This document shows, piece after piece, positions 22,167 to 31,065 of a stretch of 64,000 bases of DNA. How positions within the stretch are numbered: the first letter of the stretch is position 1; every line of letters begins with the position of its first letter. The notes beneath the pieces are model-generated. The model searched no databases and was not told where the DNA came from. It saw only the letters and a program-made list of their open reading frames with translations. The DNA is from Phycisphaerae bacterium (lineage in GTDB: Bacteria > Planctomycetota > Phycisphaerae > Phycisphaerales > UBA1924), in assembly GCA_030432255.1 (NCBI GenBank), contig JAUIHS010000002.1:1-64000 (forward strand), in the 5' to 3' direction. The position numbers and the translations under genes are program-made.

Positions 22167-24512
22167 ATGTACCGCAACTTCAATCCAGGCCACTTCGCTA
22201 CTGTCCTCTCGACCCTCGCCATCTGCACAGCCGCGTCCGCCCAATCGGCGCCGGACCTGGCCAGATTCTTCGGATTCGAATCGCCCCGGATCGTGGTCGT
22301 GGGCGATGGCGCCGGTCCGGCGCTGGAGACGGACCTGGACGGGGACGGTCTGATGGACCTGGTTGTCGCCAACAACCGGAAGTCCCGCATCGAGGTCTTC
22401 ACGCAGCGGCGTGCCCGTCTGACGGACGCCGAGATGGAGCGCGAGTACAAGGTCAACAAACTGCCACCCAACCCCTGGTTCGACCGCACCGAGGTCAGTG
22501 TGGCGCATCGTGTCGCGGCGTTCCGCGCCTACGACTACGACCGTGATGGCGATCTGGACATCATCTATGCGGGGCAGCCTGCGGAACTGGTTGTCCTCGA
22601 ACAGACGTCCCGGCTGAGCTTCGATGTGGCGCAGAAGCGGCGCGTGCCGGACCTGTCTGCCGGGCAGGATGGGTTGGCGATTGCGGATGTCCTCGGGACC
22701 TCCGACCCGGAGGTGCTCGTGCTCGTCGCCGGGCGCATCCACGTCTTTGATCTTTCAGATCGCGGCATTGAAGGTGAGCCGCTGAAACTGGGGTCGAGTG
22801 GCGAACTGGTGGCCTTCTTCATTGAGGATTACGACGGCGATACCCGTCAGGACATCCTCGGCGTCATTCCCGAGGATTCCGCCCCCCTGCGCCTCTGGTT
22901 GCAGCAGACTGGGCGACAGGGACATGGACGGCTGGGGGCCGAGATCCGTCTGGAGATGCCTGAACTTCGTGAAGTTGAGCCGGTGCGCTTCCCGGGCCGT
23001 GCGGCGGCATCGATCCACGTGATCGAACGGGCCTCACGCCGGATGGTGATGTACGACCTGGTGGATGAGGATGTCGATGCCGCGAACTTCTCCACCTTCG
23101 GCGGCGAGGTGGATGCGTTGGCGGAGGTGCAGGCTTTCCGCAACAGCGACAAGGACCGGACGGTGGCGGTCGGCGATGTCACCGGTGACGGTCGGGTTGA
23201 CCTGTTGGCGACGGATCCCACGGCGAACAGTCTCGTGCTGTTCGCGCAGGGTACGAGCGGCGGACTGGATGATGGAGAGTCATTCGGTACGTTCAAGAAG
23301 CCGAACGCGGTGGCGCTGGGCCAGTGGGATGGTGTCGGCGCTGACGAGGTGTTCGTGCTGAGCAGCGAGGAGAAGGCGCTGGGGGTGAGCACCTGGGATC
23401 CGAGGACGCAGCGGCTGGGATTCCCTCAGCCGTTCCCGATCACGACGGCCGGCTCCGAGCCGGTCGCGATGGGCTACCTGCCGCTGGATTCGGGTCCGGC
23501 GGTCGCGGTGGTCGTGCGCGACAAGCGTGATCATGTCCTCGAGGTGCATCACGCTTCAGGAGGTGCATCGCTGGTGATCGAACTCGAAGATGTGAACCGG
23601 CCGCCGAACTCCATTCTCGCGGGCGACTTCGATCACGACGGTCGGACCGACATCATTCTCTTCACACCCAATGAGCCGATGGTGATGGTCCTGAACGTCG
23701 GGGATACGAACGCAGACAATGTCGCCGTGCTGACGGATGACGACATGCCTCAGTTCGGACTGGTGTCCGCGGCGGGCCCGGAGAACACGGCGCTCTTCGA
23801 CATTGATGGTGATCGTTCGCCGGAACTGCTGATCGCGGACGAGAACTTCGTACGAGCCTGCACCTACTCGTCGGACTCCGGCTGGCGGGTGGTGGAACAG
23901 ATCACGATGCCTGATTCCTCGTCTTCACTGGAGGGCCTGACGGTGCTTTCGCTCCGCAACCGCGATCTGATCGTGGCATCGGACGGCTCATCGTCAACGC
24001 TGGTCATGATGTCGCAGGACGATCGGGGCACGTGGCAGATCGCACGTCGGCTGCGCCTGTCGGGCTTTGATCTCGGCGCGGTGCATGCGGGCGCGTTCCA
24101 CGGCAACAGCAATGCTCCGGACATTCTCTGCCTGAGCGATGATGCCTTCTGCTTCGTCCGGCTTGCGGGTCGGCACGTGGCGCTGGAGGAGTTCGCGGCG
24201 TTCCGTTCCGACGAGGATGATCGCCTGGAGCACGAGACTGAGTTCGGCGACCTGAACGGCGACGGCTACGTGGACATGGTGGTGCTGGATGCGCGTGAGC
24301 AGATGTGCCAGGTCTTCACCTTCTCGGCGACGCGCAAGATGTATCTTGCGACGGAGTTCGAGGTCTTCCAGTCCATGCTCTTCCGCGGCGGCGACACGCG
24401 CGAGTTCCAGCCTTCGGCGGCCATCATTGCCGACTTCACCGGAGACGGTGGCAAGGATCTCTGCCTCTCCGTGCACGACCGCTACATCATCTATCCGCAG
24501 GAGACCCGCTGA
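22167..24512 (+). CDS. Secreted FG-GAP/VCBS-repeat propeller protein
   Basis: A 781-residue exported protein (signal ending near TAASAQS). At least seven FG-GAP/VCBS-type units are visible as calcium-loop motifs: DLDGDGLMDLVV, DYDRDGDLDIIY, DYDGDTRQDILG, DVTGDGRVDLLA, DFDHDGRTDIIL, DIDGDRSPELLI, DLNGDGYVDMVV and DFTGDGGKDLCL. Such repeats fold into an integrin-like beta-propeller; binding partners are unknown. The start at 22167 gives the signal peptide and has GGGAGA four bases upstream; the 100 residues in frame ahead of it are without character. Confidence 0.88.
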   Translation: MYRNFNPGHFATVLSTLAICTAASAQSAPDLARFFGFESPRIVVVGDGAGPALETDLDGDGLMDLVVANNRKSRIEVFTQRRARLTDAEMEREYKVNKLPPNPWFDRTEVSVAHRVAAFRAYDYDRDGDLDIIYAGQPAELVVLEQTSRLSFDVAQKRRVPDLSAGQDGLAIADVLGTSDPEVLVLVAGRIHVFDLSDRGIEGEPLKLGSSGELVAFFIEDYDGDTRQDILGVIPEDSAPLRLWLQQTGRQGHGRLGAEIRLEMPELREVEPVRFPGRAAASIHVIERASRRMVMYDLVDEDVDAANFSTFGGEVDALAEVQAFRNSDKDRTVAVGDVTGDGRVDLLATDPTANSLVLFAQGTSGGLDDGESFGTFKKPNAVALGQWDGVGADEVFVLSSEEKALGVSTWDPRTQRLGFPQPFPITTAGSEPVAMGYLPLDSGPAVAVVVRDKRDHVLEVHHASGGASLVIELEDVNRPPNSILAGDFDHDGRTDIILFTPNEPMVMVLNVGDTNADNVAVLTDDDMPQFGLVSAAGPENTALFDIDGDRSPELLIADENFVRACTYSSDSGWRVVEQITMPDSSSSLEGLTVLSLRNRDLIVASDGSSSTLVMMSQDDRGTWQIARRLRLSGFDLGAVHAGAFHGNSNAPDILCLSDDAFCFVRLAGRHVALEEFAAFRSDEDDRLEHETEFGDLNGDGYVDMVVLDAREQMCQVFTFSATRKMYLATEFEVFQSMLFRGGDTREFQPSAAIIADFTGDGGKDLCLSVHDRYIIYPQETR

Positions 24513-24551
24513 CCGACCCGCGCCCGGTGCGCATCGGTGCGTGGGTGAATC

Positions 24552-25379
24552 ATGACCCTTGCTCAGCAACCGACCAATGAGCAGCGGCACACGTGGCCCG
24601 GTGTCACGAAGCGGCTGCGACCCTCCTTCATCGTCATCGGCGCGCACAAGTGCGGCACGACGTCGCTCTTCAAGTACCTGGGCGAACACCGCCGGGTGCG
24701 CAAGCCGGTCACCAAGGAGATTCACTTCTTCGACCGGCACTATGGCAACGGTGGCGAGTGGTATGAAAACCAGTTTCCGAAACCGGGACTGCTGTCCGGT
24801 GATGGTTCGATCACGGGTGAGGCCACGCCCGCATACCTGTATCACCCACTGGTGCCGGCACGGGTGCATGCCATGCTGCCCGATGCGAAACTCATCGCGA
24901 TCCTGCGGGAACCGGCGGCGCGGGCCATGAGCCACTGGCGAGTCGCACGGCGGAAGGGTTGGGATGATGCGGCGACCCTTGCCGACGCCATCGACCGCGA
25001 ACCGGAACGGATGGCACTGCATGCCGAGCGGATGGCCGCGGACCCGGCCTACGTCGCCGACGGTTTCTTCCGGCACGCCTACCTGTCCCGCGGCTGTTAC
25101 GCGGAGCAGATTGCGCGGTGGCTGGAACATTTCCCGCGTGAGCAACTTCTCGTGCTGAAATCCGAAGACATGTTCGGTCATCCCCTGAAGACGTGGGAGC
25201 GTGCGTGTCGATTCATCGGTATCGAGTCGGACCATCCCCCGGCCTTCGACGTTCACAATGAAGGGTCCGGCGCGACCGGGACGATCGATGCGGTGGTGGA
25301 GCGGATGCGGGCGTGGTTCGAACCGCACAACGAGAAACTCCGGGCCCTGCTGGGTGACGAGTTCACGTGGAAGACCTGA
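24552..25379 (+). CDS. Sulfotransferase-family protein
   Basis: A 275-residue protein with the PAPS-binding 5' phosphosulfate loop FIVIGAHKCGTTSLFKYL at about residues 25-42. The 3' phosphate-binding region is LIAILREPAARAMSHW near residue 115. These are the defining motifs of cytosolic/Golgi-type sulfotransferases. The acceptor is unknown; marine Planctomycetes carry many for polysaccharide or lipid sulfation. GGTGA lies five bases upstream of the ATG. It follows the propeller gene by 39 bp and precedes the RseP-like gene by 18 bp. Confidence 0.88.
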   Translation: MTLAQQPTNEQRHTWPGVTKRLRPSFIVIGAHKCGTTSLFKYLGEHRRVRKPVTKEIHFFDRHYGNGGEWYENQFPKPGLLSGDGSITGEATPAYLYHPLVPARVHAMLPDAKLIAILREPAARAMSHWRVARRKGWDDAATLADAIDREPERMALHAERMAADPAYVADGFFRHAYLSRGCYAEQIARWLEHFPREQLLVLKSEDMFGHPLKTWERACRFIGIESDHPPAFDVHNEGSGATGTIDAVVERMRAWFEPHNEKLRALLGDEFTWKT

Positions 25380-25397
25380 CGAACAGCAAGGCGGAAG

Positions 25398-27473
25398 ATG
25401 ATGCTTGACCTCCTCCATAACTTCTTCAATGTGCTCCTGATCGTGATCGGGTTCGGACTCGTGATCTTCATTCATGAGTTGGGGCACTTCCTCGCCGCGA
25501 AGTGGGCGGGCATCCGAGTGCCGGCTTTCGCGATCGGCTTCGGGACGGCGATCTGCTCGTGGCGAAAGGGGATGGGGTTCCGGATGGGCTCCTCGGAGCC
25601 TTCGTACAAGCAGCGGCTGATCGATGCCGGGCAGCATCCGGAGCACGGCGACCTGGCGGGTGTCAGCCAGACCGAGTACCGGCTGAACTGGTTCCCCTTC
25701 GGCGGCTACGTGAAGATGCTCGGTCAGGATGACCTCAATCCCGACGCCGCCTCCTCTTCGGAGGGCAGTTACACCAGCAAGTCGCCGGCGAAGCGCATGG
25801 TGGTGATCAGCGCGGGCGTGGTGATGAACATCCTGCTCGCGGCGTTCCTCTTCATGATCGTCTTCATGTTCGGCATGCGCGACACGCCGCCGGTGATCGG
25901 CGCCGTCAACGCGGGATCACCCGCCGCGCTGGCTGGCATCCGATCGGGCGACACGGTCGTGGCGATGGAAGGATCGTCGATCGAGACCTTCACGGAGGTG
26001 ATGATCAACACGGCGATGTCGGATCCCGGCGAGCCATGCACGCTCACGCTGCGGCGCCCGGGCGCGGAGGAGACGTATGACGTCGATGTCGTACCGGAGA
26101 TGGGTGGTCCGGCGAACATGCTTCAGATCGGGGTATCGCCGGCACTGACAGCCTCGATCGTCGACCCCCACGAAGATTCGGATCGCGAGATCATCCGGAA
26201 GCGGCTTGAGGCGCTCGGATTGCAGTCGCTGCAACCTGGTATGAGCCTTTCCTCGATCGACGGCAGGCAGCCGGCGACGGTGACGTCCAACGGCGAGTCC
26301 TTCGGTGTCTTTTCGACGATTCAGGACACCGTACGTGCCGCCGATGGTGCGCCCGTAAACGCGGCATTCACCGCGGAGGGCGGCAAGACGGTTGAGATCG
26401 TCGTCCCGGTGGTTCTCGACCTGCAGGCGATGGATGAGGACAGCGATGCCCCCAACGCCCGTCACCTGCTCGGACTGGTTCCGCTGCTCAAGGTGATGGA
26501 GGTCAGTGAGCAGGGCGCGGAGAAGGGACTGGAAGCAAACGACGTCTTCCTCCAGGTGGGGTCCGCCGCATGGCCCGACCGGCTCGCGGCGGTCAAGGAG
26601 ATCCAGGCGCATCGGGGCCGGAAGATCGACCTCGTCCTGCTGCGCGGCAGTGAGGTTCGGTCACTCAGCGCGGCCGTCGACAACGATGGCCGCATCGGCT
26701 TCGTGATTGCGGAAGCCAGCAACCTGCCGATCGTGACGGCCACGGACTGGACCGGTGGCCTCGCGGTATCGCGCCTTGATCCGAAGCCGCCGGCGGGCAC
26801 CCGGATCGATAGCATCAACGGAGTCGCAGTTGATGACTATGCCTCGATTCGGCGCGTGCTCCTGCAATCGCGTGAAGGTGCGGCCGACTCCGATGTCACC
26901 GTCGATGTCGAGATGACACTGCTCGATCCGGGCCAGATCGAGTCCGGCAGCACGGTGACGACGACATGGACGCTGACGGCCGATGAACTGGACGCCGTCG
27001 CCGAGTTGTCGTGGGCGGTCGATCCGCTCTTTGAGATGAGCTTCGCGCAGGCGTCATTCATCATGAAGGCGGACAACCCGATTCACGCGGTCGCCATCGG
27101 CGTTGAGAAGACACACTGGATCGTCGTGCAGACATACCTGACATTCGTGCGCCTGTTCCAGGGATCGGTTCGAGTGGACAACCTCAAGGGGCCGGTGGGC
27201 ATCGCGCACATCGGGTCGCAGTTCGCGAGTGAGGGGATCATCCCCCTGCTCTTCTTCCTGGCGCTGATCAGCGCGAACCTCGCCGTGATCAATTTCCTGC
27301 CGATCCCGGTGGTGGACGGTGGACAGTTCGTCATGCTGCTTATCGAGAGCATCACCCGCCGACCGGTGCCGATCGCCATTCAGAACGTGGCGACGCTGTT
27401 CGGACTCATGCTCATCGCCGCGGTCTTCCTGACGCTCACGTTCAATGACATCAGGAATCTCGTGGCCCCATGA
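25398..27473 (+). CDS. RseP-like site-2 zinc protease with enlarged periplasmic region
   Basis: A 691-residue membrane protease. HELGH is in the first membrane segment (residues 26-30) and the second metal-site motif NFLPIPVVDGGQ is near the C-terminus, as in M50/RseP enzymes that cut anti-sigma factors. Between the membrane segments are at least two, probably three, PDZ-like blocks (about residues 155-240, 345-425, 430-480), making it about 240 residues longer than E. coli RseP. The second ATG at 25401 is an equally good start. The TGA overlaps the ATG of the following hydrolase. Confidence 0.85.
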   Translation: MMLDLLHNFFNVLLIVIGFGLVIFIHELGHFLAAKWAGIRVPAFAIGFGTAICSWRKGMGFRMGSSEPSYKQRLIDAGQHPEHGDLAGVSQTEYRLNWFPFGGYVKMLGQDDLNPDAASSSEGSYTSKSPAKRMVVISAGVVMNILLAAFLFMIVFMFGMRDTPPVIGAVNAGSPAALAGIRSGDTVVAMEGSSIETFTEVMINTAMSDPGEPCTLTLRRPGAEETYDVDVVPEMGGPANMLQIGVSPALTASIVDPHEDSDREIIRKRLEALGLQSLQPGMSLSSIDGRQPATVTSNGESFGVFSTIQDTVRAADGAPVNAAFTAEGGKTVEIVVPVVLDLQAMDEDSDAPNARHLLGLVPLLKVMEVSEQGAEKGLEANDVFLQVGSAAWPDRLAAVKEIQAHRGRKIDLVLLRGSEVRSLSAAVDNDGRIGFVIAEASNLPIVTATDWTGGLAVSRLDPKPPAGTRIDSINGVAVDDYASIRRVLLQSREGAADSDVTVDVEMTLLDPGQIESGSTVTTTWTLTADELDAVAELSWAVDPLFEMSFAQASFIMKADNPIHAVAIGVEKTHWIVVQTYLTFVRLFQGSVRVDNLKGPVGIAHIGSQFASEGIIPLLFFLALISANLAVINFLPIPVVDGGQFVMLLIESITRRPVPIAIQNVATLFGLMLIAAVFLTLTFNDIRNLVAP

Positions 27474-28420
27474 TCGGACTCGTCCTGCTGCTGGCGGCGG
27501 GCCTGCTCATCGCATGGCTCATCGTCACCGCCCTGACCATGCATCGACTTCGCAATCCGCCGCGGCGAACCTACGCCTGGGCGGTTGCGCGGGGCCTTCC
27601 CGGTGACCCGCGCGAGATGACGCCTGCGTGGACCTCGCGATCGTTCACCGTGACGTGGCGCGGACTCTCCCTGGAGTGCTGGGACATTGACGGGCGCGAC
27701 CCGCACGGCCCGGTGGTGATTGCGACGCCGGGGTGGGGCGACTCGAAGCTTGGTGTGCTGCCTCGACTGGAGGCACTGGCGTCGGATGCTTCGCGTGTGA
27801 TGGCGTGGGATCCACCGGGTCATGCCGAGAGTCCGGGGCGTTGCCTGCTCGGTACGCGTGAGCATGAGATCATCGGGCGCCTGATCGAAGAGGCGATCCC
27901 GGAGGCGGAGCGCGGTCGAGGCGTCGTGCTGTATGGGTGGTCGCTTGGTGCGGGGGCTTCGATTCGCGCAGCGATCGATCATCCGGAAGTGCGAGCCGTG
28001 ATCGCGGAGGCGCCGTACCGACTTCCGTGGACGCCGGCGATTCGAGTGCTGCACCTTGCGGGATATCCGTATCGCGTCAATGTGCCGCCGGCCTTCGCAC
28101 TGCTCGGGGCGCGGCTGGGCGTCGGTGTTGGCTGGTCGGGCTTCGACCGCGCGGAACTGGCGGGCCGGCTGACGTGTCCGCTGCTCGTCATTCACGGGAC
28201 GGCGGACGAAGTCTGCCCGGTTTCGGACGGGCATGAGATCGCGCGGGCGGCTGCGGAGGGCCTGTGCATCGAAATTGAGCAGGCGACGCACAACACGATC
28301 TGGACTGAGGATCAGTTCCGGGAGCAGGCCGCGGGCGCTGTCCGGGCTGTTTTGGCGACAGCGCGTGCGTCCCGAGGGGCCGAGGAGACGTCAGCGAACT
28401 CCGCCTCGAACATGGAATGA
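27470..28420 (+). CDS. Membrane-anchored alpha/beta hydrolase
   Basis: A 316-residue protein with one N-terminal membrane segment (VLLLAAGLLIAWLIVTAL). Catalytic motifs are the nucleophile elbow YGWSLGAGAS, the acid in HGTADEVCP and the His in ATHNTIW. The N-terminal part resembles lysophospholipase/serine peptidase hydrolases. Its ATG overlaps the RseP-like stop (ATGA, 27470-27473), so it is translationally coupled and likely acts at the same membrane. Confidence 0.8.
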   Translation: MIGLVLLLAAGLLIAWLIVTALTMHRLRNPPRRTYAWAVARGLPGDPREMTPAWTSRSFTVTWRGLSLECWDIDGRDPHGPVVIATPGWGDSKLGVLPRLEALASDASRVMAWDPPGHAESPGRCLLGTREHEIIGRLIEEAIPEAERGRGVVLYGWSLGAGASIRAAIDHPEVRAVIAEAPYRLPWTPAIRVLHLAGYPYRVNVPPAFALLGARLGVGVGWSGFDRAELAGRLTCPLLVIHGTADEVCPVSDGHEIARAAAEGLCIEIEQATHNTIWTEDQFREQAAGAVRAVLATARASRGAEETSANSASNME

Positions 28421-28534
28421 CCGGGAACCACGGGGGACCTGACGCATCAGACAGCGGGTTCGGTTTGATTCACGAGGAGGCTGTCAGCGCGCCGGTATGC
28501 ACAGGGTGGCGGCTGAGAGAGAGAGGTATTCGAT

Positions 28535-29467
28535 ATGCGAGCAGGATGGTCTGGAGCAGCCGCGGCGATGTTGTTGTGCACCTGCGGTGTTGCGTGTGCG
28601 GGCGAGCAGTATCTGCTGGTCGCGAATCACCAGGGCGGGAACTCGGTCTCCCGTTACGATCTCGAAGGCAACTGGCAGGGGTACTTTGTTGCTCCGGGGA
28701 GCGGCGGGCTGACGCGCGCTGTCGGCCTGCAGCGCGGGCAGGACGGCCATCTCTATGTGGCGTCGGAAGGCACAGGCGAGATCCTTCGGTATGACGGCAA
28801 GACGGGCGCGTTCATGGATGTCTTTGCGTCCGGGCCGCAACTCCAGTTCGTCGGTTACCTTGCCACGGGTCCGGAAGGTGACTTCTACGCAGCGGGCGTG
28901 GGTACGAACTCGGTGGTGCGCATCGATGGGCGGACGGGACGGGTCATCGGTACCGCGGCGGCAGGCGGCGGGCTGAGCGGTCCTGACGGGATTGTCTTCA
29001 CCGAAGGGGGCGAGATGCTTGTCTCGTCGTATTTTTCGAACTCGGTGAAGCGGTACGACCCGTCGACGGGCGCGTACCTTGGTGACCTTGTCTCGGGTGG
29101 CGGACTGGTGCGGCCGCTTCAACTGGTGCTTCAGGACGACGAACTCCAGGTGGTGAGCCAGGGCACGGGTTCCATCCGGCGCTATGACGCAACCACCGGC
29201 GCGTTCCTCGGCAACCTGCTGTCGGGCGGGGGGCTCAGTAACCCGATCGCGCAGGTTGAACTGCCGGATGGAGACCGCGTGGTTTCCTCTTACTCGAATG
29301 GTTCGCTGCGACGTTTCTCGGGCGATGGCGCGCCGCTCGGTGTGTTCGCTTCGGGGAGCGCTGAAGGGGTCATATCCCCCACCACCATGATCCTCGTCCC
29401 GGGACCGGGAACTGCCGGCCTGCTGTTGCTGGGCGGATCGGTGACGGTGATGAGGCGGCGGCGCTGA
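28535..29467 (+). CDS. Secreted beta-propeller (NHL/SMP-30-like) with PEP-CTERM-like tail
   Basis: A 310-residue exported protein (signal ending near GVACAG). Repeats of the form Y-D-x-x-T-G-x-F/Y-x-G/D (RYDGKTGAFMDVF, RYDPSTGAYLGDL, RYDATTGAFLGNL) mark a propeller of about five or six blades. The tail VPGPGTAGLLLLGGSVTV followed by RRRR is the PEP-CTERM pattern (V-P-x-P-x-T, hydrophobic helix, Arg cluster), a signal for exosortase-type processing or cell-surface sorting. GAGAGAGAGG lies about 8 nt before the ATG. Confidence 0.83.
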   Translation: MRAGWSGAAAAMLLCTCGVACAGEQYLLVANHQGGNSVSRYDLEGNWQGYFVAPGSGGLTRAVGLQRGQDGHLYVASEGTGEILRYDGKTGAFMDVFASGPQLQFVGYLATGPEGDFYAAGVGTNSVVRIDGRTGRVIGTAAAGGGLSGPDGIVFTEGGEMLVSSYFSNSVKRYDPSTGAYLGDLVSGGGLVRPLQLVLQDDELQVVSQGTGSIRRYDATTGAFLGNLLSGGGLSNPIAQVELPDGDRVVSSYSNGSLRRFSGDGAPLGVFASGSAEGVISPTTMILVPGPGTAGLLLLGGSVTVMRRRR

Positions 29468-29515
29468 AGCGCGAATCGGGTCTCTCAAGTCTGATATCGA
29501 TTCCGGTTCGACGGG

Positions 29516-30865
29516 ATGTCCGATTGGAGCGCGGCCGGTCTGCGCGTTCGCCTGAAATTCGACCATCCGGACGTGAAAGGCCCGGCATCAGACCGAATGT
29601 TGACCCTGACGATGCTCCTGTGCGCGATCAACGATGTCGCTCCGGGATCGATCCTTGGATCGGTGGTATCGGACCCGCAAAATCCCGGACATGACCTGCT
29701 CAGGCCAGGTGTCGAACTGCATGCGGCGTTGCTCCGCAGTGTCGCTCGGCGAGGCGTCACGCGCCTGTGGATTGAGGACGACCTGACGCGCGACCTGGAT
29801 GCCGCCGTCGCCCCCCGCCTCTCGGCAGCCAAGAAGGAAGTGTACGCGCAGATTCGCGACGGCCTGGAGGCATGTACGCGACGCACGATCTCGACGGCGC
29901 AGATTCAGTCGTACCGTGCCGCGGTGATGGAACTGGTGCTTGAGGCGATCAGTTCGGCGAAGTATGCATCGATGACGGAAGCAATCTTCGATGTCGAAAC
30001 GCAGGCATCACATGCGACGAACGTGGCGTACCTGTCATTGCTGTGCGGACTGCATCTGGAACCGTACGTGATCAACGAGCAGCCGCGACTTCGTCCCCGC
30101 GAGGCGCGTGAGATGTCGGTGCTGGGACTGGCGGGCATGCTGCATGACGTGGGGAAGACGCAGTTGTCGGAGGAGTCACGGCTCTTCCACGATGTGCAGT
30201 CGGAGTCCTCAGGTGGAGCGCGGCAGCGCCCGGTTGACTATCCCGAGCATGTTGCGGTGGGAAAGCAGATGCTTGAGGCGTGCCGCGTGCCTGCGCGGGT
30301 GGCGTACTCCGTGCTGCACCACCATCAGCGCTTTGACGGTCAGGGCTGGCCGGACATGTCGCATTGCTCAAACGGCCGCCTCGAGGGCACCATCGAGGGG
30401 CGGCGCATTCATATCTTTGCACGCATCATCGCCGCGGCGAACGTCCTCGACGGACTGCTGACGGATGCGGAGGGCCATCGGCTTCAGCCAGTCGCGGCGT
30501 TGCATGCATTTGCATCTGAGCGGTTTGACGGCTGGTTTGATCCGCTGGTCCGGCGTGCGCTGCTGAAGTGCGTTCCGCCCTTCTCGGTGGGTACTGATGT
30601 CCGGTTGAGCGACGGGCGTCGGGCGGTGGTGGTGGAGCCTGAACCGGACATGCCATGCCGACCCGGGGTTCGTCCCATCGACGCGGGCGAGGGAGACGAG
30701 ACGCACGTCAGCCTCATGGAACATCCGGACTTGAGCATCACGCATGCGTTGGGCGAGGATGTATCGTCGTGGATCTTCGAACCACCCTCGGCACCGGCCG
30801 ACGCCGAACAGGGAGAGGATCACGAGGCCGGCATCGAGGCGGATTGCGTCCGAGGCGAAGCGTAG
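29516..30865 (+). CDS. HD-GYP domain protein, probable cyclic-di-GMP phosphodiesterase
   Basis: A 449-residue cytoplasmic protein. The HD-GYP core runs from about residue 195: LHDVGKTQLSE (HD motif), then EHVAVGKQML and HHHQRFDGQGWPD, the position of H-H-E-x-x-D-G-x-G-Y-P. Glu is replaced by Gln and Tyr by Trp, so activity is likely but not certain. The N-terminal 190 residues have an unassigned sensory-type region and the C-terminal 80 residues a PilZ-like or unknown extension. GACGGG lies immediately upstream of the start. Confidence 0.8.
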   Translation: MSDWSAAGLRVRLKFDHPDVKGPASDRMLTLTMLLCAINDVAPGSILGSVVSDPQNPGHDLLRPGVELHAALLRSVARRGVTRLWIEDDLTRDLDAAVAPRLSAAKKEVYAQIRDGLEACTRRTISTAQIQSYRAAVMELVLEAISSAKYASMTEAIFDVETQASHATNVAYLSLLCGLHLEPYVINEQPRLRPREAREMSVLGLAGMLHDVGKTQLSEESRLFHDVQSESSGGARQRPVDYPEHVAVGKQMLEACRVPARVAYSVLHHHQRFDGQGWPDMSHCSNGRLEGTIEGRRIHIFARIIAAANVLDGLLTDAEGHRLQPVAALHAFASERFDGWFDPLVRRALLKCVPPFSVGTDVRLSDGRRAVVVEPEPDMPCRPGVRPIDAGEGDETHVSLMEHPDLSITHALGEDVSSWIFEPPSAPADAEQGEDHEAGIEADCVRGEA

Positions 30866-31013
30866 TTCGAATCGCGTCCACACGGCCGCGTATGCCGGGG
30901 TATGCCCCACTGACGCTCTGATTCCGAGATAGTTATCGGGCCTGCGGGCGAAATCCCGGGAATCGGGCGTCCTTCTGCAAGATCACGCTTCGGTCCGCCG
31001 CAGAGTGGGTGTA

Positions 31014-31037
31014 TGAAGGGATGTTGAGGTCCCTTCA
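31014..31037 (+). repeat. Hairpin in the 5' region of the secreted repeat protein gene
   Basis: TGAAGGGA and TCCCTTCA form a perfect 8-bp stem around TGTTGAGG, about 29 nt before the start codon and just ahead of the Shine-Dalgarno. It may form part of the leader. Confidence 0.5.
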
Positions 31038-31065
31038 CGCCTCACGAATCAGAAAGGACACTCAC

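Noticed and set aside
23994..25646. A 550-codon minus-strand frame over the FG-GAP, sulfotransferase and RseP-like genes
   Set aside because: It crosses three supported plus-strand genes and has no recognisable domain.
30866..31065. Possible riboswitch ahead of the secreted repeat protein
   Set aside because: Only a single simple hairpin was found; no conserved core of a known riboswitch is seen.
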